A DNA stretch of 64,000 nt, from NCBI GenBank assembly GCA_051530055.1, contig CM121341.1, positions 12,896,001-12,960,000 of the forward strand, given 5' to 3'. Source of the stretch: Neoechinorhynchus agilis (taxonomy: Eukaryota > Acanthocephala). How positions within the stretch are numbered: position 1 is the first letter of the stretch; each line of letters starts with the position of its first letter. The notes under the pieces are model-generated. The model was not told the origin of the DNA. It made no database searches and saw nothing but the letters and a program-made list of their open reading frames with translations. Below, piece after piece: positions 34,926-44,755 of the stretch. The position numbers and the translations under genes are program-made.

Positions 34926-37028
34926 ATGGATAAAGACGACTTGGCTAAACTAGTGCCGATCAATTACATTGAACGGAGCGAAGATGCATTAAGGCAGAGA
35001 TTTTCTCCTATAAGACAGTTGTTAAGTACTCGTAAACTACCAATTGAAGGCTTCGACAAAGTGACTATTGATTATCTCGTTTCACTTCTCTCTCAAATGG
35101 ACAGTAACAATTATTTGAACATCGCCGGTGTCGGTGAGCGAGAAGGACGTATCGCTTCTCCTAAAGTATTTGACCGGGTTTATGGAATGTGTCACGGAAT
35201 CGGTCGTTCAGGCGATCTTTATGATGCTCAACCAAAAGCGTGTGGATCGAGTATCCTAGCGGCACTTACGAATCGCCTAGTGGTCGATGCTCTACAGGTT
35301 TCCGGATACAAACAAGCCCACGATGCATTTGTTGTTCCGATGGCTACCGGGATGACTCTTAATTTCTGTTTGCAATATCTAAGAAAATCGGCAATCAATG
35401 ATGGCAGATCAGACGCAAACGTCGTCTTGTGGCCTAGAATCGACCAAAAGTCATGCATTATAGAGTAAATGGATCGGAGAGGTAGGTGGGCGAAAGGGAA
35501 AACAAAAATCTTTAATATTTATCTCGAAACTGAAATATTTTCGAATGATCTTTGTTCCCGTGCAAAGATTCGATGAGTCCTATTTTTAATCACGAAACCT
35601 TTTGCACGAAAACCAAACGAACTTTTATTTTTTGACGAGATCAATGCTTTGTGCTTTATGGAACTAAAATTGATAGAGCTGCAAATCTTTTTCTTACTCT
35701 CCAAAGCGTTCACCATTATTACTTAAGCTTCCACGAATCCAGCCTTATTCTCTAGCATCAATTTCTTTAAAATTGTGGTGAAGATACTTCGCCGTTTATA
35801 GTGTATTTTATTGAATTAAGAGATATTCCGAAAGGGGAAGCCTCGTCTAAATTAATCTAATCGACTGATTAATTTACAATGACTCGTGAGGCGAGGCTTC
35901 CTCTTTCAGAATATTTCGTAACGAGAAAACTCACCGGCAATGACAAACCTTGAGAGGAAATGTCGAAACTATTCGAGAGGTGAAGTATCGGGGAAATACA
36001 TCATCTGTGAGTTTAAATCCCCAGGGTAGACTTTTGCTTTACGGATAATCGCCAACTGTTTACTGAATTTTGCTGCGCTAAAACACGATCCGTTCACCGA
36101 AAATCGATAACGCTATGCGGTCTAACGATAAAAGTGATTGAAAACGTAATAGAAAATGATCAAATCCGAACAGACGTCGATAAAGTAAAAGAAGTTATGC
36201 ACTCAATTGGACGAGATAAGATTTTGTGTTTGATTTCGACCACAAGCTGCTTTGCCCCTCGAGCGGTGGACAAACTACTGGAATTGGCCGAAATATGCCG
36301 GGATCATGAAATCGCTCATCTAATAAACAACGCGTACGGTGTTCAATCAGGGAAAATTGCTCATGACCTCGAAAACGCAGCTCGAGTAGGCCGTGTGGAT
36401 TTCGTTGTTCAAAGCACAGACAAAAACTTTATGGTTCCTGTTGGTGGCTCAGTCGTATTTGCATATAGAGGTGATTTAAACGCCCTTCGAAAATCATATC
36501 CTGGTCGAGCATCAATGGCACCATCTCTGGATTTGTTTATAAATCAGCATTCTTCTTTTATTACTTTGCGACGAAAACTTGAAGAATGCTTATGTAACCC
36601 TTCTTAGTCTTGGCGTAAATGGGTACAAGTGTTTATTGCAAACGAGAAAAGAAATGTATCGAAAACTAAAAGATCGAGTTGATGTTATAGCTGCCAAATA
36701 TAATGAACGAGTTTTGAATACTCCTAATAATCCGATCTCAATGGCAATGACGCTTACGGGTTTCTCAAATAGACATGGCTTGGAGTCTGTTACTTCCATA
36801 GGATCGAAACTATTTAGCCGACATGTAACCGGATGTAGAGTTGTTCCTCTTGGCCAAGGAAAAATTACTAAAGTGGACGGAGTCGATTTCGTTAATTTCA
36901 TGAGTCACCATGCCTCCTACCCTCACGCCTATCTGAATTTTGCGGCCGCGATCGGCATGAACGATACCGATATTGACCGATTCTGTAAGAAATTGGATGA
37001 AGTACTTTCTGAATATCGCAAGGAATAA
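34926..37028 (+). CDS. SEPSECS: O-phosphoseryl-tRNA(Sec) selenium transferase (SepSecS)
   Basis: Three exons (about 34926-35456, 36098-36541, 36597-37028) give 468 aa. This PLP enzyme converts O-phosphoseryl-tRNA(Sec) to selenocysteinyl-tRNA. Conserved blocks are MDSNNYLNIAGVGEREGRI, GIGRSGDLYDAQPKACGSS, FVVPMATGM, WPRIDQKSC, STTSCFAPR, INNAYGVQ, the Schiff-base Lys in STDKNFMVPVGG, PGRASMAPSLD, TLLSLGVNGYK, NPISMAMTLTG and FMSHHASYPHAYLN. Neither intron is GT-AG, and each has inverted repeats near its ends. Co-linearity with human SepSecS fixes both junctions to within a few bases. Its presence implies that the organism makes selenoproteins. Confidence 0.93.
35457..36097 (+). other. Candidate inverted-repeat intron, 641 nt (SepSecS intron 1)
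   Basis: The exons end at DQKSC and resume at KSITLCGLTIKVIENV. The segment has GTAAATGGATCGG (35465-35477) near its left end and ACGATCCGTTCAC (36085-36097) at its right end, pairing at 10 of 13 positions. No AG lies near the right junction. Inside are a foldback (35823-35845 with 35892-35914) and sequence shared with the repeat at 32.1 kb. A GTAAAT at 35465 looks like a donor, but it has no matching acceptor in phase. Confidence 0.65.
35823..35914. repeat. Foldback nested in SepSecS intron 1
   Basis: ATATTCCGAAAGGGGAAGCC pairs with GGCTTCCTCTTTCAGAATAT. The loop contains a smaller inverted pair ATTAATCTAATCGACTGATT. The total span is 92 bp. Confidence 0.7.
36542..36596 (+). other. Candidate inverted-repeat intron, 55 nt (SepSecS intron 2)
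   Basis: The exons end at PSLDLF(I) and resume at TLLSLGVNGYK. The segment carries a perfect 10-bp inverted repeat: AGCATTCTTC (36546-36555) and GAAGAATGCT (36581-36590). No GT-AG pair joins these exons in phase. The exact cut may lie a few bases to the left. Confidence 0.75.
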
Positions 37029-37907
37029 TTTCCGATTTCGATGATTGAGCTGACTGCTTATACAAAAGAACGTTTTCTTTCCAAATCTACTGATTTAATT
37101 TATTTTAAGAAATGGTATCTTAAGTTAATGTAAAATTATATCCATTAACTTTACAATAATTTCCGATGGGAACGGGGAAACATCTTTGTCCTCCTTTGCC
37201 TAGAGAATGCATTCAGCATTCCCTTTTTGAGAAATGATCCGGCACATTTTGTTACTTAACGGCCATCTCGATCTAAAAGTCTAATTTTTTTACGCACAAA
37301 GAAATTGGATTTTCGAATTGCTAAGCTGATAGTTACATATAAAAGGTGGTCGTATTACTCCGACGGTCTATGTTTTTTAATATTTAGATAGTCGCGTATT
37401 TAAGAAAATATCACATTCGAAAACTTAGTTGGAATTAATGATGCAAAATATAAACGTTCAAGAATTGCGTTGTCCTTTTGAACCCGACTTCTATGATAGG
37501 TTATAAAAGGAAATACTAAGAATCCTTAATTTTTCATGTACATTTTTAAATTCCGACCGCACTTTCTAATTTTTGGAATGGTTTCATAGGTTTATTTATC
37601 AAAAACGATATTAAATTCTTGAATCTTGAAATTATTGAAAAAAATTAAATTTCGATGAGTGTTATCGAGATTTAGTTGAACCTTGTTCGAATTTCAAATA
37701 TAGAATCAAAGTCATTCATAATGTGTATTTTAGAGTTCATTTCTTGAAAAAAAACTCCAAATCAGATTGCAGACTACATAAATTAAAGCTATGACTACGC
37801 TTTCTCTTGCCGACATCTCGAAAACTTGTTTCGTAGCGCATTTAATAATCACAATACTTAATGGATATTGGTGAATATAATTCCTTTATAAAGAACCCTG
37901 TCTAAAA
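37029..37907. other. Intergenic; contains a dispersed repeat near 37165-37240
   Basis: The segment GGGAACGGGGAAACATCTTT with the following ATGCATTCAGCATTCCCTTT matches 60447-60515 in the same orientation. No gene is seen. Confidence 0.45.
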
Positions 37908-37913
37908 TTGAAG

Positions 37914-39104
37914 ATGCAATGGACGCGCCACGTCGCAAAATCACTGCTCCAATGCTTGCGTCCGCAGAACAAACCACGAATTGCTAGTCGCTTTATCGCA
38001 GTAAAGTCCGTACATCAGTCAATGCGCCCAGTTGCATATTGGATGTTTGGTTGTGCTGGAATGTCCGCTGGTGCTATATTTTTGGGTGGAATAACCCGGT
38101 TAACCGAAAGTGGTCTGTCCATGACCAGTTGGCGATTTATTAAAGACATGAAGTTCCCTTACTCAGAAGAAGAATGGAATGAAGAGTTTGAAACTTACAA
38201 ACAATTCCCAGAATGGGAATTATTGAACAAAGAGCGACAAATGACGCTTTCTCAGTTCAAGTTCATTTATTTTATGGAATATTTTCACAGAATATGGGGC
38301 CGCGGAACCGGCCTCGCGTTCCTTCTCCCGCTTGCCTACTTCTACCCTCGGATATCCACTCAAGGTGGTTCCCGGGCTAAGATGGGATTAGCCGCGATGA
38401 CTATTCTGATGGGATTTCAGGGATTTCTGGGATGGTACATGGTGAGAAGTGGACTGGAGTATGAAACTCTCCAAGACAATATTCCACGTGTTTCACAATA
38501 CAGATTGACTGCTCACTTAACGGCTGCATTGGCGTTATATGGTTCTTTTCTGTGGACTGGAATTCATCTACTAAACCCCAAATCGAATATTCTCTCATCC
38601 ACTCGGCCTAGGTTGTTGATGAAGCTAACGTTGCTAAGTTTAGTATTGACCACAACCACGATCATATCTGGTGGATTTGTTGCGGGCATGGACGCTGGAC
38701 TGGTGCATAATACTTACCCTGCGCCATGAAATCTTTTCTGTTAGATTTCATGGGATAAAATGTCCGGGCGGTGGATTCCCATTGATTATTGGTCACCTAA
38801 ACTATCTATGTGGAAAAATTCATTCGAAAATCCATCCGCTGCTCAATTTAACCACAGAACTCTTGCAACATTTAGCTTGGCTGTCTTATCGGCGACAGGA
38901 ATATTGGCTCGAAGAATTCCGATGCTTACGTTACCGGGGAATCTGATGCTTATCGCTACCACTGCTCAGTTCTCACTAGGCGTATTCACTCTTCTTTACC
39001 AGGTTCCAATTTCGCTTGCATCAGCTCATCAAATGGGCTCAATTGCGTTGTTCTCCAGTGTTCTTTACCTTTTAGCCACTCTACTTCGACTTCCGAAACC
39101 ATAA
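37914..39104 (+). CDS. COX15: Heme A synthase COX15
   Basis: This inner-mitochondrial-membrane enzyme oxidises heme O to heme A for cytochrome c oxidase. The joined product has about 384 aa. A basic N-terminus of about 35 residues fits a mitochondrial presequence. Conserved blocks are GGITRLTESGLSMTSW, EFIYFMEYFHR-like sequence (FKFIYFMEYFHRIWGR) with a heme-ligand His, GFQGFLGWYMVRSGL, RLTAHL, GGFVAGMDAGLVHNTYP, FNHRTLA and ASAHQMGS. The frame is interrupted once, between NTYP and KMSGRW, by 36 nt with a perfect inverted repeat. The start is the first ATG; an upstream TTG is in frame. Confidence 0.92.
38721..38756 (+). other. Candidate inverted-repeat intron, 36 nt (COX15)
   Basis: CCATGAAATC (38724-38733) and GATTTCATGG (38744-38753) form a perfect 10-bp inverted repeat with a 10-nt loop, flanked by 3 nt on each side. 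Retention gives two in-frame stops. A GT-AG alternative (GTGCAT...CTGTTAG) keeps the frame but would replace the conserved VHNTYP with ISWD. Confidence 0.65.
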
Positions 39105-39150
39105 ATTTATTAATTTGGCGTGAAAGTGATATGCTAGAATAAACCGAGTT

Positions 39151-39357
39151 TTAACGACTTTTCTGATCGAGTCTCCTCAAATACCCAAACAAGCGATCAA
39201 ATACATTTCGTCCTTGGGGTTTTTGCTGTGATCTTGCATTATGGGGGTATCCTATCGAATTGAACACTTCATCGTATTGAGGGTATATTCCCGATGGATA
39301 GCCATTAATCGATACGACTAGAATCGTGAAGATCATTACAAGCTTGGGTACTCGCAT
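39151..39357 (-). CDS. Small secreted peptide precursor (unrecognised)
   Basis: The 68-aa product begins with a clear signal peptide (MRVPKLVMIFTILVVSINGY). The mature part of about 47 residues is rich in Tyr, Gly, Asn, Gln and basic residues (NVFDRLFGYLRRLDQKSR at the C-terminus) with no Cys. Possible dibasic sites (RR) suggest a neuropeptide-like precursor, but I do not recognise it. It lies convergent with COX15, 46 bp away. Confidence 0.5.
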   Translation of the reverse strand: MRVPKLVMIFTILVVSINGYPSGIYPQYDEVFNSIGYPHNARSQQKPQGRNVFDRLFGYLRRLDQKSR

Positions 39358-39974
39358 TTTAGAACAATGGACTTATTTTGTTTTAGTCTTACGCAACATG
39401 TGCTAGTTCGTTGGCATGGTGAACTAAGGGATAGTCTTACCTTTCGATTAAATTTGTTCTACTAAGGGCATTGAGTACAGTCGCCGAATATCTTGTTTTT
39501 CATGTCAATTCAGATAATCCTAAACGTAATTAACAAAGTTCATTTTGAACGCCTACGCAATGCTTCTTTATTTATAGGCAACACGAGATTGGATATAATT
39601 TCTCCTTAAAATTGAAGCCTCTTTTTTTATCGACGTTTACTTTTTGACTCGAAGGCTCCAAAATGCTCGTCTTGTTAAACGGCTACTCTGCTAAAAATCA
39701 ATATATTAAAAATCATATCGCTTTTGTAGCGACATTCGCTTCGAAATATAAAAACTAATGGAAAAATTCCATGAGTACTTTATTTGACTTGGAATTTTCC
39801 GAGAGGAATTGAACGACGCTCAGGAACCATTAGCATTTTGAACAAATAATGTCTTTTCTATTGAGTGTTCGCTTTTAAAAATTCCAGTATTTAATTCTTC
39901 GGTATTAATGAACACGGCGGTTGCGATGGCAACGTGGTTTACTCTTAGTGAGTTCATTTCTCGTTGCGCATCGA
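39358..39974. other. Spacer between two small secreted genes
   Basis: I see no gene or repeat that I can support. It lies between divergently transcribed genes and should hold both promoters. Confidence 0.35.
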
Positions 39975-40648
39975 ATGTTTCGTCTATTACTCATCCTTGT
40001 GTTCGTCTGCTCACCTCACGTCTATGGAGATGGACCCATAAAACTTATTGATGGTTCAGACCTGAGGAATTTGAATTGGAAAGGAAGTAAAGCTATCAAA
40101 GTATCAAGTTGTTCTACCGAGCGACTTGGGATGAAAGCGAGAGTAAATCAAAAGGTACACCGGCCACTAGTTAGTTGGTATAAGCTAGTCCGAGGTCCTT
40201 ACAAAGGAGGTGCACTCGGTGTTCATGACCTAATAGCCAGTTGTGGGCTTCAATACTTTTTCCAGCGAGATTACTTCGACGGTAGGATCAAACATGGAAA
40301 CTGCTTAACTCGTTTAGGAATGAATCTTGAAAAGGATTTCGAAAAGGTGTATTTGTTAATCGCTAACAGCACCTATGAGCGGCGGGGTGCCAGTCTTAAT
40401 CAAGAAAGTTCAGAAATATCGGAACTTGATTTGGATCGAACTCTGTATGCACAAGATGCAGTGTACTTTGCTGTTGAACATGTCCCAGTTAAATCACGAA
40501 CATTCCTGCTTAACATATTCTATGTGAGTTGTAAATTTAAGCTACCACCGAAATATTCGAGTTCGCTCATTTCCACGATGTGTGCTCGGTTGCTCACTAT
40601 GACAATGATTCTGATATGGATTGTTTAAAAACACAATTTGTGTGGTAG
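39975..40648 (+). CDS. Secreted protein of unknown family
   Basis: Exon 1 (39975-40523) starts at the ATG giving the signal peptide MFRLLLILVFVCSPHVYG. The mature part has several Cys (VSSCSTERLG, IASCGLQYFFQRDYF, HGNCLTRLGM) and an NST sequon. A GTGAGT donor at 40524 and an AG at 40560-40561 define a 38-nt intron. Exon 2 (40562-40648) adds FAHFHDVCSVAHYDNDSD with two more Cys. The total is 211 aa. I do not recognise the family. A decayed relative may lie downstream at 40860-41210. Confidence 0.55.
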
Positions 40649-40859
40649 CGAATTAAATAAATTTTTAAGTTTTTTCTTCTCAAAATTTAGGAATGAAGGC
40701 ATTCCTGAAGCATTCGCCAAATTAAAACATTAATGGGTTCTAAAAACGATTAATATCCCGGGCGTTTTCGTCATATTAATGATCTAACTTGAACACTTTG
40801 ATGCGTAAATGGATAAATATGACTGATGTACCAAATTTAAAGAATTTTAAATTCAAGTT

Positions 40860-41210
40860 TTGTAATTTCGAAAATGAACACTTGGACGGCTACTGTAATG
40901 ATAAAGAAAAAGGTTTATTTTCGAGCTTTGGCCATCGTACGGCTTTTTTCAGGAATCTACAAACGCACGTGAAGATGTCAAGTGTGTTTGTGCGTTAAAG
41001 TAGCAACATTGAAGTGTGGAAAGTTCGTTCCGACTATGTGAATTAGGTTTGTGGTCTAGGATCCGCTGGTACCATCTATCGACGAGACTACTTATATCCC
41101 GGACGGTTGAAAGGGAATGGTGTTTCCACGAAATTGGTATTGCAATTTTTACGATCATAAACGATCAATGTCGCATTGTGGCGCAGATTGAAGTTAAAAA
41201 ACTTATCAAA
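40860..41210 (+). pseudogene. Possible decayed tandem relative of the upstream secreted gene
   Basis: In one frame the segment reads VCGLGSAGTIYRRDYLYPGR, which resembles SCGLQYFFQRDYFDGRIKHG of the gene at 39975. Stops interrupt the frame on both sides. The similarity is short and could be fortuitous. Confidence 0.3.
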
Positions 41211-41493
41211 TAGCCAAAAAGTGACGGGGAAGAGTTTGAAGAAAGAGACGAACGCTGATTTCTTTTTCTTATTTTCGGGTTGGAAAATATCAGATCAGAA
41301 AATGTCGAGTTTAAGTTTTCGGAAAACCAAAAAATCGACGCTGAAGCACAGAAACTACTTTAAATTCAACGGGAAAATCCTTCGTAGACGCTTATTCGTA
41401 TAGATATTTAAGTGATCACTTTTTTCCAAAAGATTCTTGTTGATTATTATTCTATTTTTGAGTTTTTCAGCGTTGTTGTCAAAACATCTTGGG

Positions 41494-41502
41494 TATAAAA
41501 GG
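41494..41502 (+). promoter_or_regulatory. TATA box of the small secreted-protein gene
   Basis: TATAAAAGG lies 66 bp upstream of the ATG at 41560, leaving room for a start site about 30 bp downstream. Confidence 0.6.
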
Positions 41503-41559
41503 AGGCGATTCATCGTTCGCAAGCCAAACTTCTCTCTCGTTCTCCATCAAACCTTAAAA

Positions 41560-41873
41560 ATGATCGCTCTTCTTTGTTTGATCGCTTTCATTTCAATTGG
41601 ATTCAGTAATGGAAATGAAAAAGTCAAGGCCGAGAATTGACATCGTCTGAGTACGATAAAATATTCGAGAATATTAAGGAAATCATTCGAGATGAAGACA
41701 AATTTATTGACTTTCTAAAAAGGTGGGTCGGTGTCGGAGACCGGATAGTCGGAGGAAATGACAGTTTAAGACATCAAATAAGAAATGCGGATGATCGATA
41801 TGCGAACAATGGAAAATTTACGAGCTCTCTTTATGATTGCGTCGAGAATCTTAAGAGCCAAATCCAAGGATGA
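41560..41873 (+). CDS. Small secreted protein, frame broken once
   Basis: The ATG at 41560 gives the signal peptide MIALLCLIAFISIGFSNG, but this frame stops at TGA 41638-41640. The next frame (from about 41640) encodes SSEYDKIFENIKEIIRDEDK, FIDFLKRWVGVGDR and a C-terminal helix ending KSQIQG. The two halves probably belong to one gene of about 100 residues, separated by a frameshift or an unrecognised short intron. A 47-nt segment between TCAATT and AATTGA would restore the frame, but pairing is only 6 bp. The signal AATAAA follows at 41918. The family is unknown. Confidence 0.4.
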
Positions 41874-42004
41874 AAGATCTCTATTAGTTTCGATGGTTGT
41901 ATCCATCGATAGTCACAATAAATAGTTTTTCACTGATTTCGATTTTAAAGCAACTGACAAGGAAATGATTACGAACCATTAAAAGTGATTTTGCCAGGAT
42001 TTCA

Positions 42005-42330
42005 CCGCCTCGTCTAATTTTGCCAGCTTATCCTTATGTCTAAAAAATGTGTTGTGCGCAGCTTATACAGCAATTTTGGAACAAAGAGGGTGTTCTTGAT
42101 CATTAACAAAGCCTCGTGTGAAGATAATTCATCAACTCGTTCGCACAGTACCGAAAGTTGCGGACGAAGATTGACAATCTCGGTTTCAACACGAGAACAA
42201 AAAATACAGTTTACTAGAAGACTTAACCGGTCTGGAGTGATCAATTCTATCCCGGGGACCAGGTTCTGAAAATCTTTCACGATAGTTTGCCTGGTCGCTC
42301 CACGTTCATCACTAAAATCTCGCATTTCGC
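42005..42330 (-). mobile_element. R2-like LINE fragment, region after the RT
   Basis: On minus the frame reads CERVDELSSHEALLMIKNTL and FVPKLLYKLRTTHF, which aligns with CSRVQELNAHEALFLVRNCL in the copy at 62.8-62.0 kb. It is truncated on both sides. Confidence 0.65.
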
Positions 42331-42654
42331 AGATTTCAATTCAATGAAAATTTTTTGCCATTTCAAGAGTGCTAAACAGCAACAAAAATTAGCGAAATAG
42401 AGCAATATTTAATTTCACGTATTGCTCAAACGACTTAATGAGATTTGCCCTTTTTCACGTCTTCGTTATTTGCCTTTGATTGATCACCGCCATCCGGGGT
42501 TTTATTTCCCCTACATTTCACCTCCCGTTTAATTCCGTCATTTTCAAACGGTTTGTCATTGCTTGTGGCAAAACTATCAAAAGAAAGTATCACAACATGG
42601 GCTTTAACGTGTTTTTATGTGGTTTATTAAACGACATAGATCACGCACTCTTAA

Positions 42655-43742
42655 TCACGGGTATTTATTGCTACCGTGCCTTCTTCGTCGTTTTCCCCTC
42701 CATCCACTTGGATCATCAGGTGTAGGAGCGTAATAGGGACAATAATGCGGATACGACTGAAGTACACTTCCAACTTGACCGCTATCCCATCCATAATCGT
42801 AATTCCCACCACCACCACTTGGCAAATACATGTATCCTCCTCCACCTTGTCCGGACGGCGGCGGCAGCGGTGGTGGTGCTGGCGGTGCTTGCTTTTGATA
42901 GGAACCATGTCCGATATAATCATCAGGTGGAGTTTTAAGATTTCGTCGCTTTGGAGTAGCCTTCTGAACGTCTACATCATATCCATCGATTGTATGGGTC
43001 TTCTCCAGGACAATTCGATCGACCGGATCATAATCGTCGAACGTAACAAACCCAAAACCTCTCGGCTTTCCTTCAGCATTTTTAACAACAGCGCAATCCA
43101 CAATGTTTCCATACTTTGAGAAATATGACTTTAATGCTTCGTCCGTCGTTCCATCTTTAACGGAACCAACAAAAAGCTTTCTAGCTACTGATTGAGCACC
43201 TTGCCGTCCTGAGAATTCTTTGGGAGTAGCCCTCCGTACGTCTAATTCTCGACCATCGATGTAATGCGGCCGCGACTTCATCAGTTCGTTTATACTGTCA
43301 CTTTTAGCGAATGCCACAAAACCGAATCCACGAGATCTGTTAAACGGAAATGACTAGCATGTGAGTGTTTAGGAAAATCTTCTTACTTTCCAGACTGATC
43401 GCGCATCACTGAACATTCAGTAATCTGTCCAAAACGCTCAAAATGAAGTCGAACAGACGAACAATCGGTGCGGTAGTTGAGTCCGCCAACAAATAACCGC
43501 CTCATAGCCACAGGTTCGTCTTCCATTGCATCATCGGAGTGTGCCAGCATAGGCGTCTCCTCCTCAATTCGATCTGATTGCTGCAATCCAGTGTTCTCAA
43601 TTGGATCTTCACAGGAACTCACATTCTCATGAGCCTCGGCAACCTGCATTTCGTCACATTTAACACTGACGTCCTTCTCGTCCACGGGATGATCTAAGAT
43701 TTTAATATCATCGGATTCAATGACGTCATTCGCATCAGACAT
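42655..43742 (-). CDS. hnRNP A/B-type RNA-binding protein with two RRMs
   Basis: Two exons (43742-43387 and 43336-42655) with a canonical intron of 50 nt give 345 aa. The N-terminus (about 1-80) is acidic. RRM1 has RNP2 LFVGGL and RNP1 SRGFGFVAF; RRM2 has RNP2 LFVGSV and RNP1 PRGFGFVTF. The spacing and the ATPKEF and VQKATPKR ends are typical of hnRNP A1/A2B1, musashi and DAZAP1-like proteins. The C-terminus is Pro- and Gly-rich (APPAPPPLPPP, then Gly/Tyr repeats) and ends in a basic RGKRRRRHG, which could act in nuclear import. The expected role is nuclear pre-mRNA binding and splicing or transport. I do not choose between the subfamilies. Confidence 0.88.
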
Positions 43743-44755
43743 TAGCCAAGATATGTGCTCTAATTTCTGCTTCTGTTTCTAGAACAAAACGGTCACCGCG
43801 CGGAAGAAGAGAATTGCTGTGGCGCTGGCCGTCGCAATGAAAGAAAACGTTTTTCTTATAGAAAGCAACTTAGGTCGTTGGTCAATTTGAGAAATGCATT
43901 GCATTTTCTCCCAATGTGACGCTACAGTGACCGGTGATTCACTCTACCTTCGAGTACGTTCATTTGACGTTATTTGTCAAGGCTACGAAAGAAAGCATAT
44001 GTAGGTGTTTTGTCAGGTTACACGTCACATATTCGGGAGAATGGACCTTTTCCTGTGACGTCATGAGATCGCATCAGTCATGATCAATTCAAACCTAAAA
44101 AAATAAACATTTTGGGATGTCATCAAAAGTGACACTTTTTTGTTGCATGTTAATTTTTCGAAAAAGACAAATTTTAAACCGGTTTCTATATACGGATACC
44201 AAGTGGACAAATGAACATCGCTAATATTCGATCAGGAGGCACTGTTCTTGTCCTAATAATTATGATGGTGAACTGAAGGAAAAAATTATGAATATATTAA
44301 TCAGAATTTTCGACCAATGCGTTGGTCTTCTTCAGTGATTGTTTGTTAGTAATGGACGCTGTTAAAGCGTTCCTAAATGAATATCTACACAATCTTGTCC
44401 TAATATTCGCACGAGGGTCAGTTTGGATCAGGACTTTTTATCACTCAGAAAATTGGAGCTTCTTTCCTTCCTCGATTGTCGCTATCACGCTAGCAGCATT
44501 GTCTCGTTGTACTGCGAGCGAGATATTTTGCCACATTAATACACCTGCTCGTGCGTCGCCGGTGGTTTCTCTGCTTGAACAATTAAACACAAGAAGTCTT
44601 ATTATTTGTAAACCAAGTCCAATTTTTCACCTCATTTTAATTTTCGTTTGTTTTCTTCTCATATTTGTTTACAGGTGCCAACTAATATTTCAACGAAAAC
44701 GAATGTGAACGATTTTATAAACTAAATATGACACAGCATTCAGGTTCAAAAAATC
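43743..44755. other. Spacer; hairpin motif on minus near 44308
   Basis: The spacer contains CCAATGTGACG-type sequence upstream of the hnRNP gene, and a minus-strand CTGAAGAA-hairpin-GAAA motif at 44308-44335 whose stem GACCAA/TTGGTC is perfect. A plus frame 44322-44708 with a hydrophobic C-terminus has no family match and may be noncoding. Confidence 0.4.
44308..44335 (-). other. Hammerhead-like hairpin motif
   Basis: On minus: CTGAAGAA, the hairpin GACCAACGCATTGGTC (6-bp perfect stem), then GAAA. Same layout as 28747-28774. No catalytic fold is established. Confidence 0.4.

Noticed and set aside
38674-38743. Canonical GT-AG intron in COX15 (GTGCAT...CTGTTAG)
   Set aside because: It keeps the frame but removes VHNTYP, which is conserved in heme A synthases, and adds ISWD. 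It is kept open as an alternative in the feature.
42676-43119. Plus-strand open frame opposite the hnRNP gene
   Set aside because: It is antisense to two RRMs and a Gly/Pro-rich tail, and has no domain of its own.
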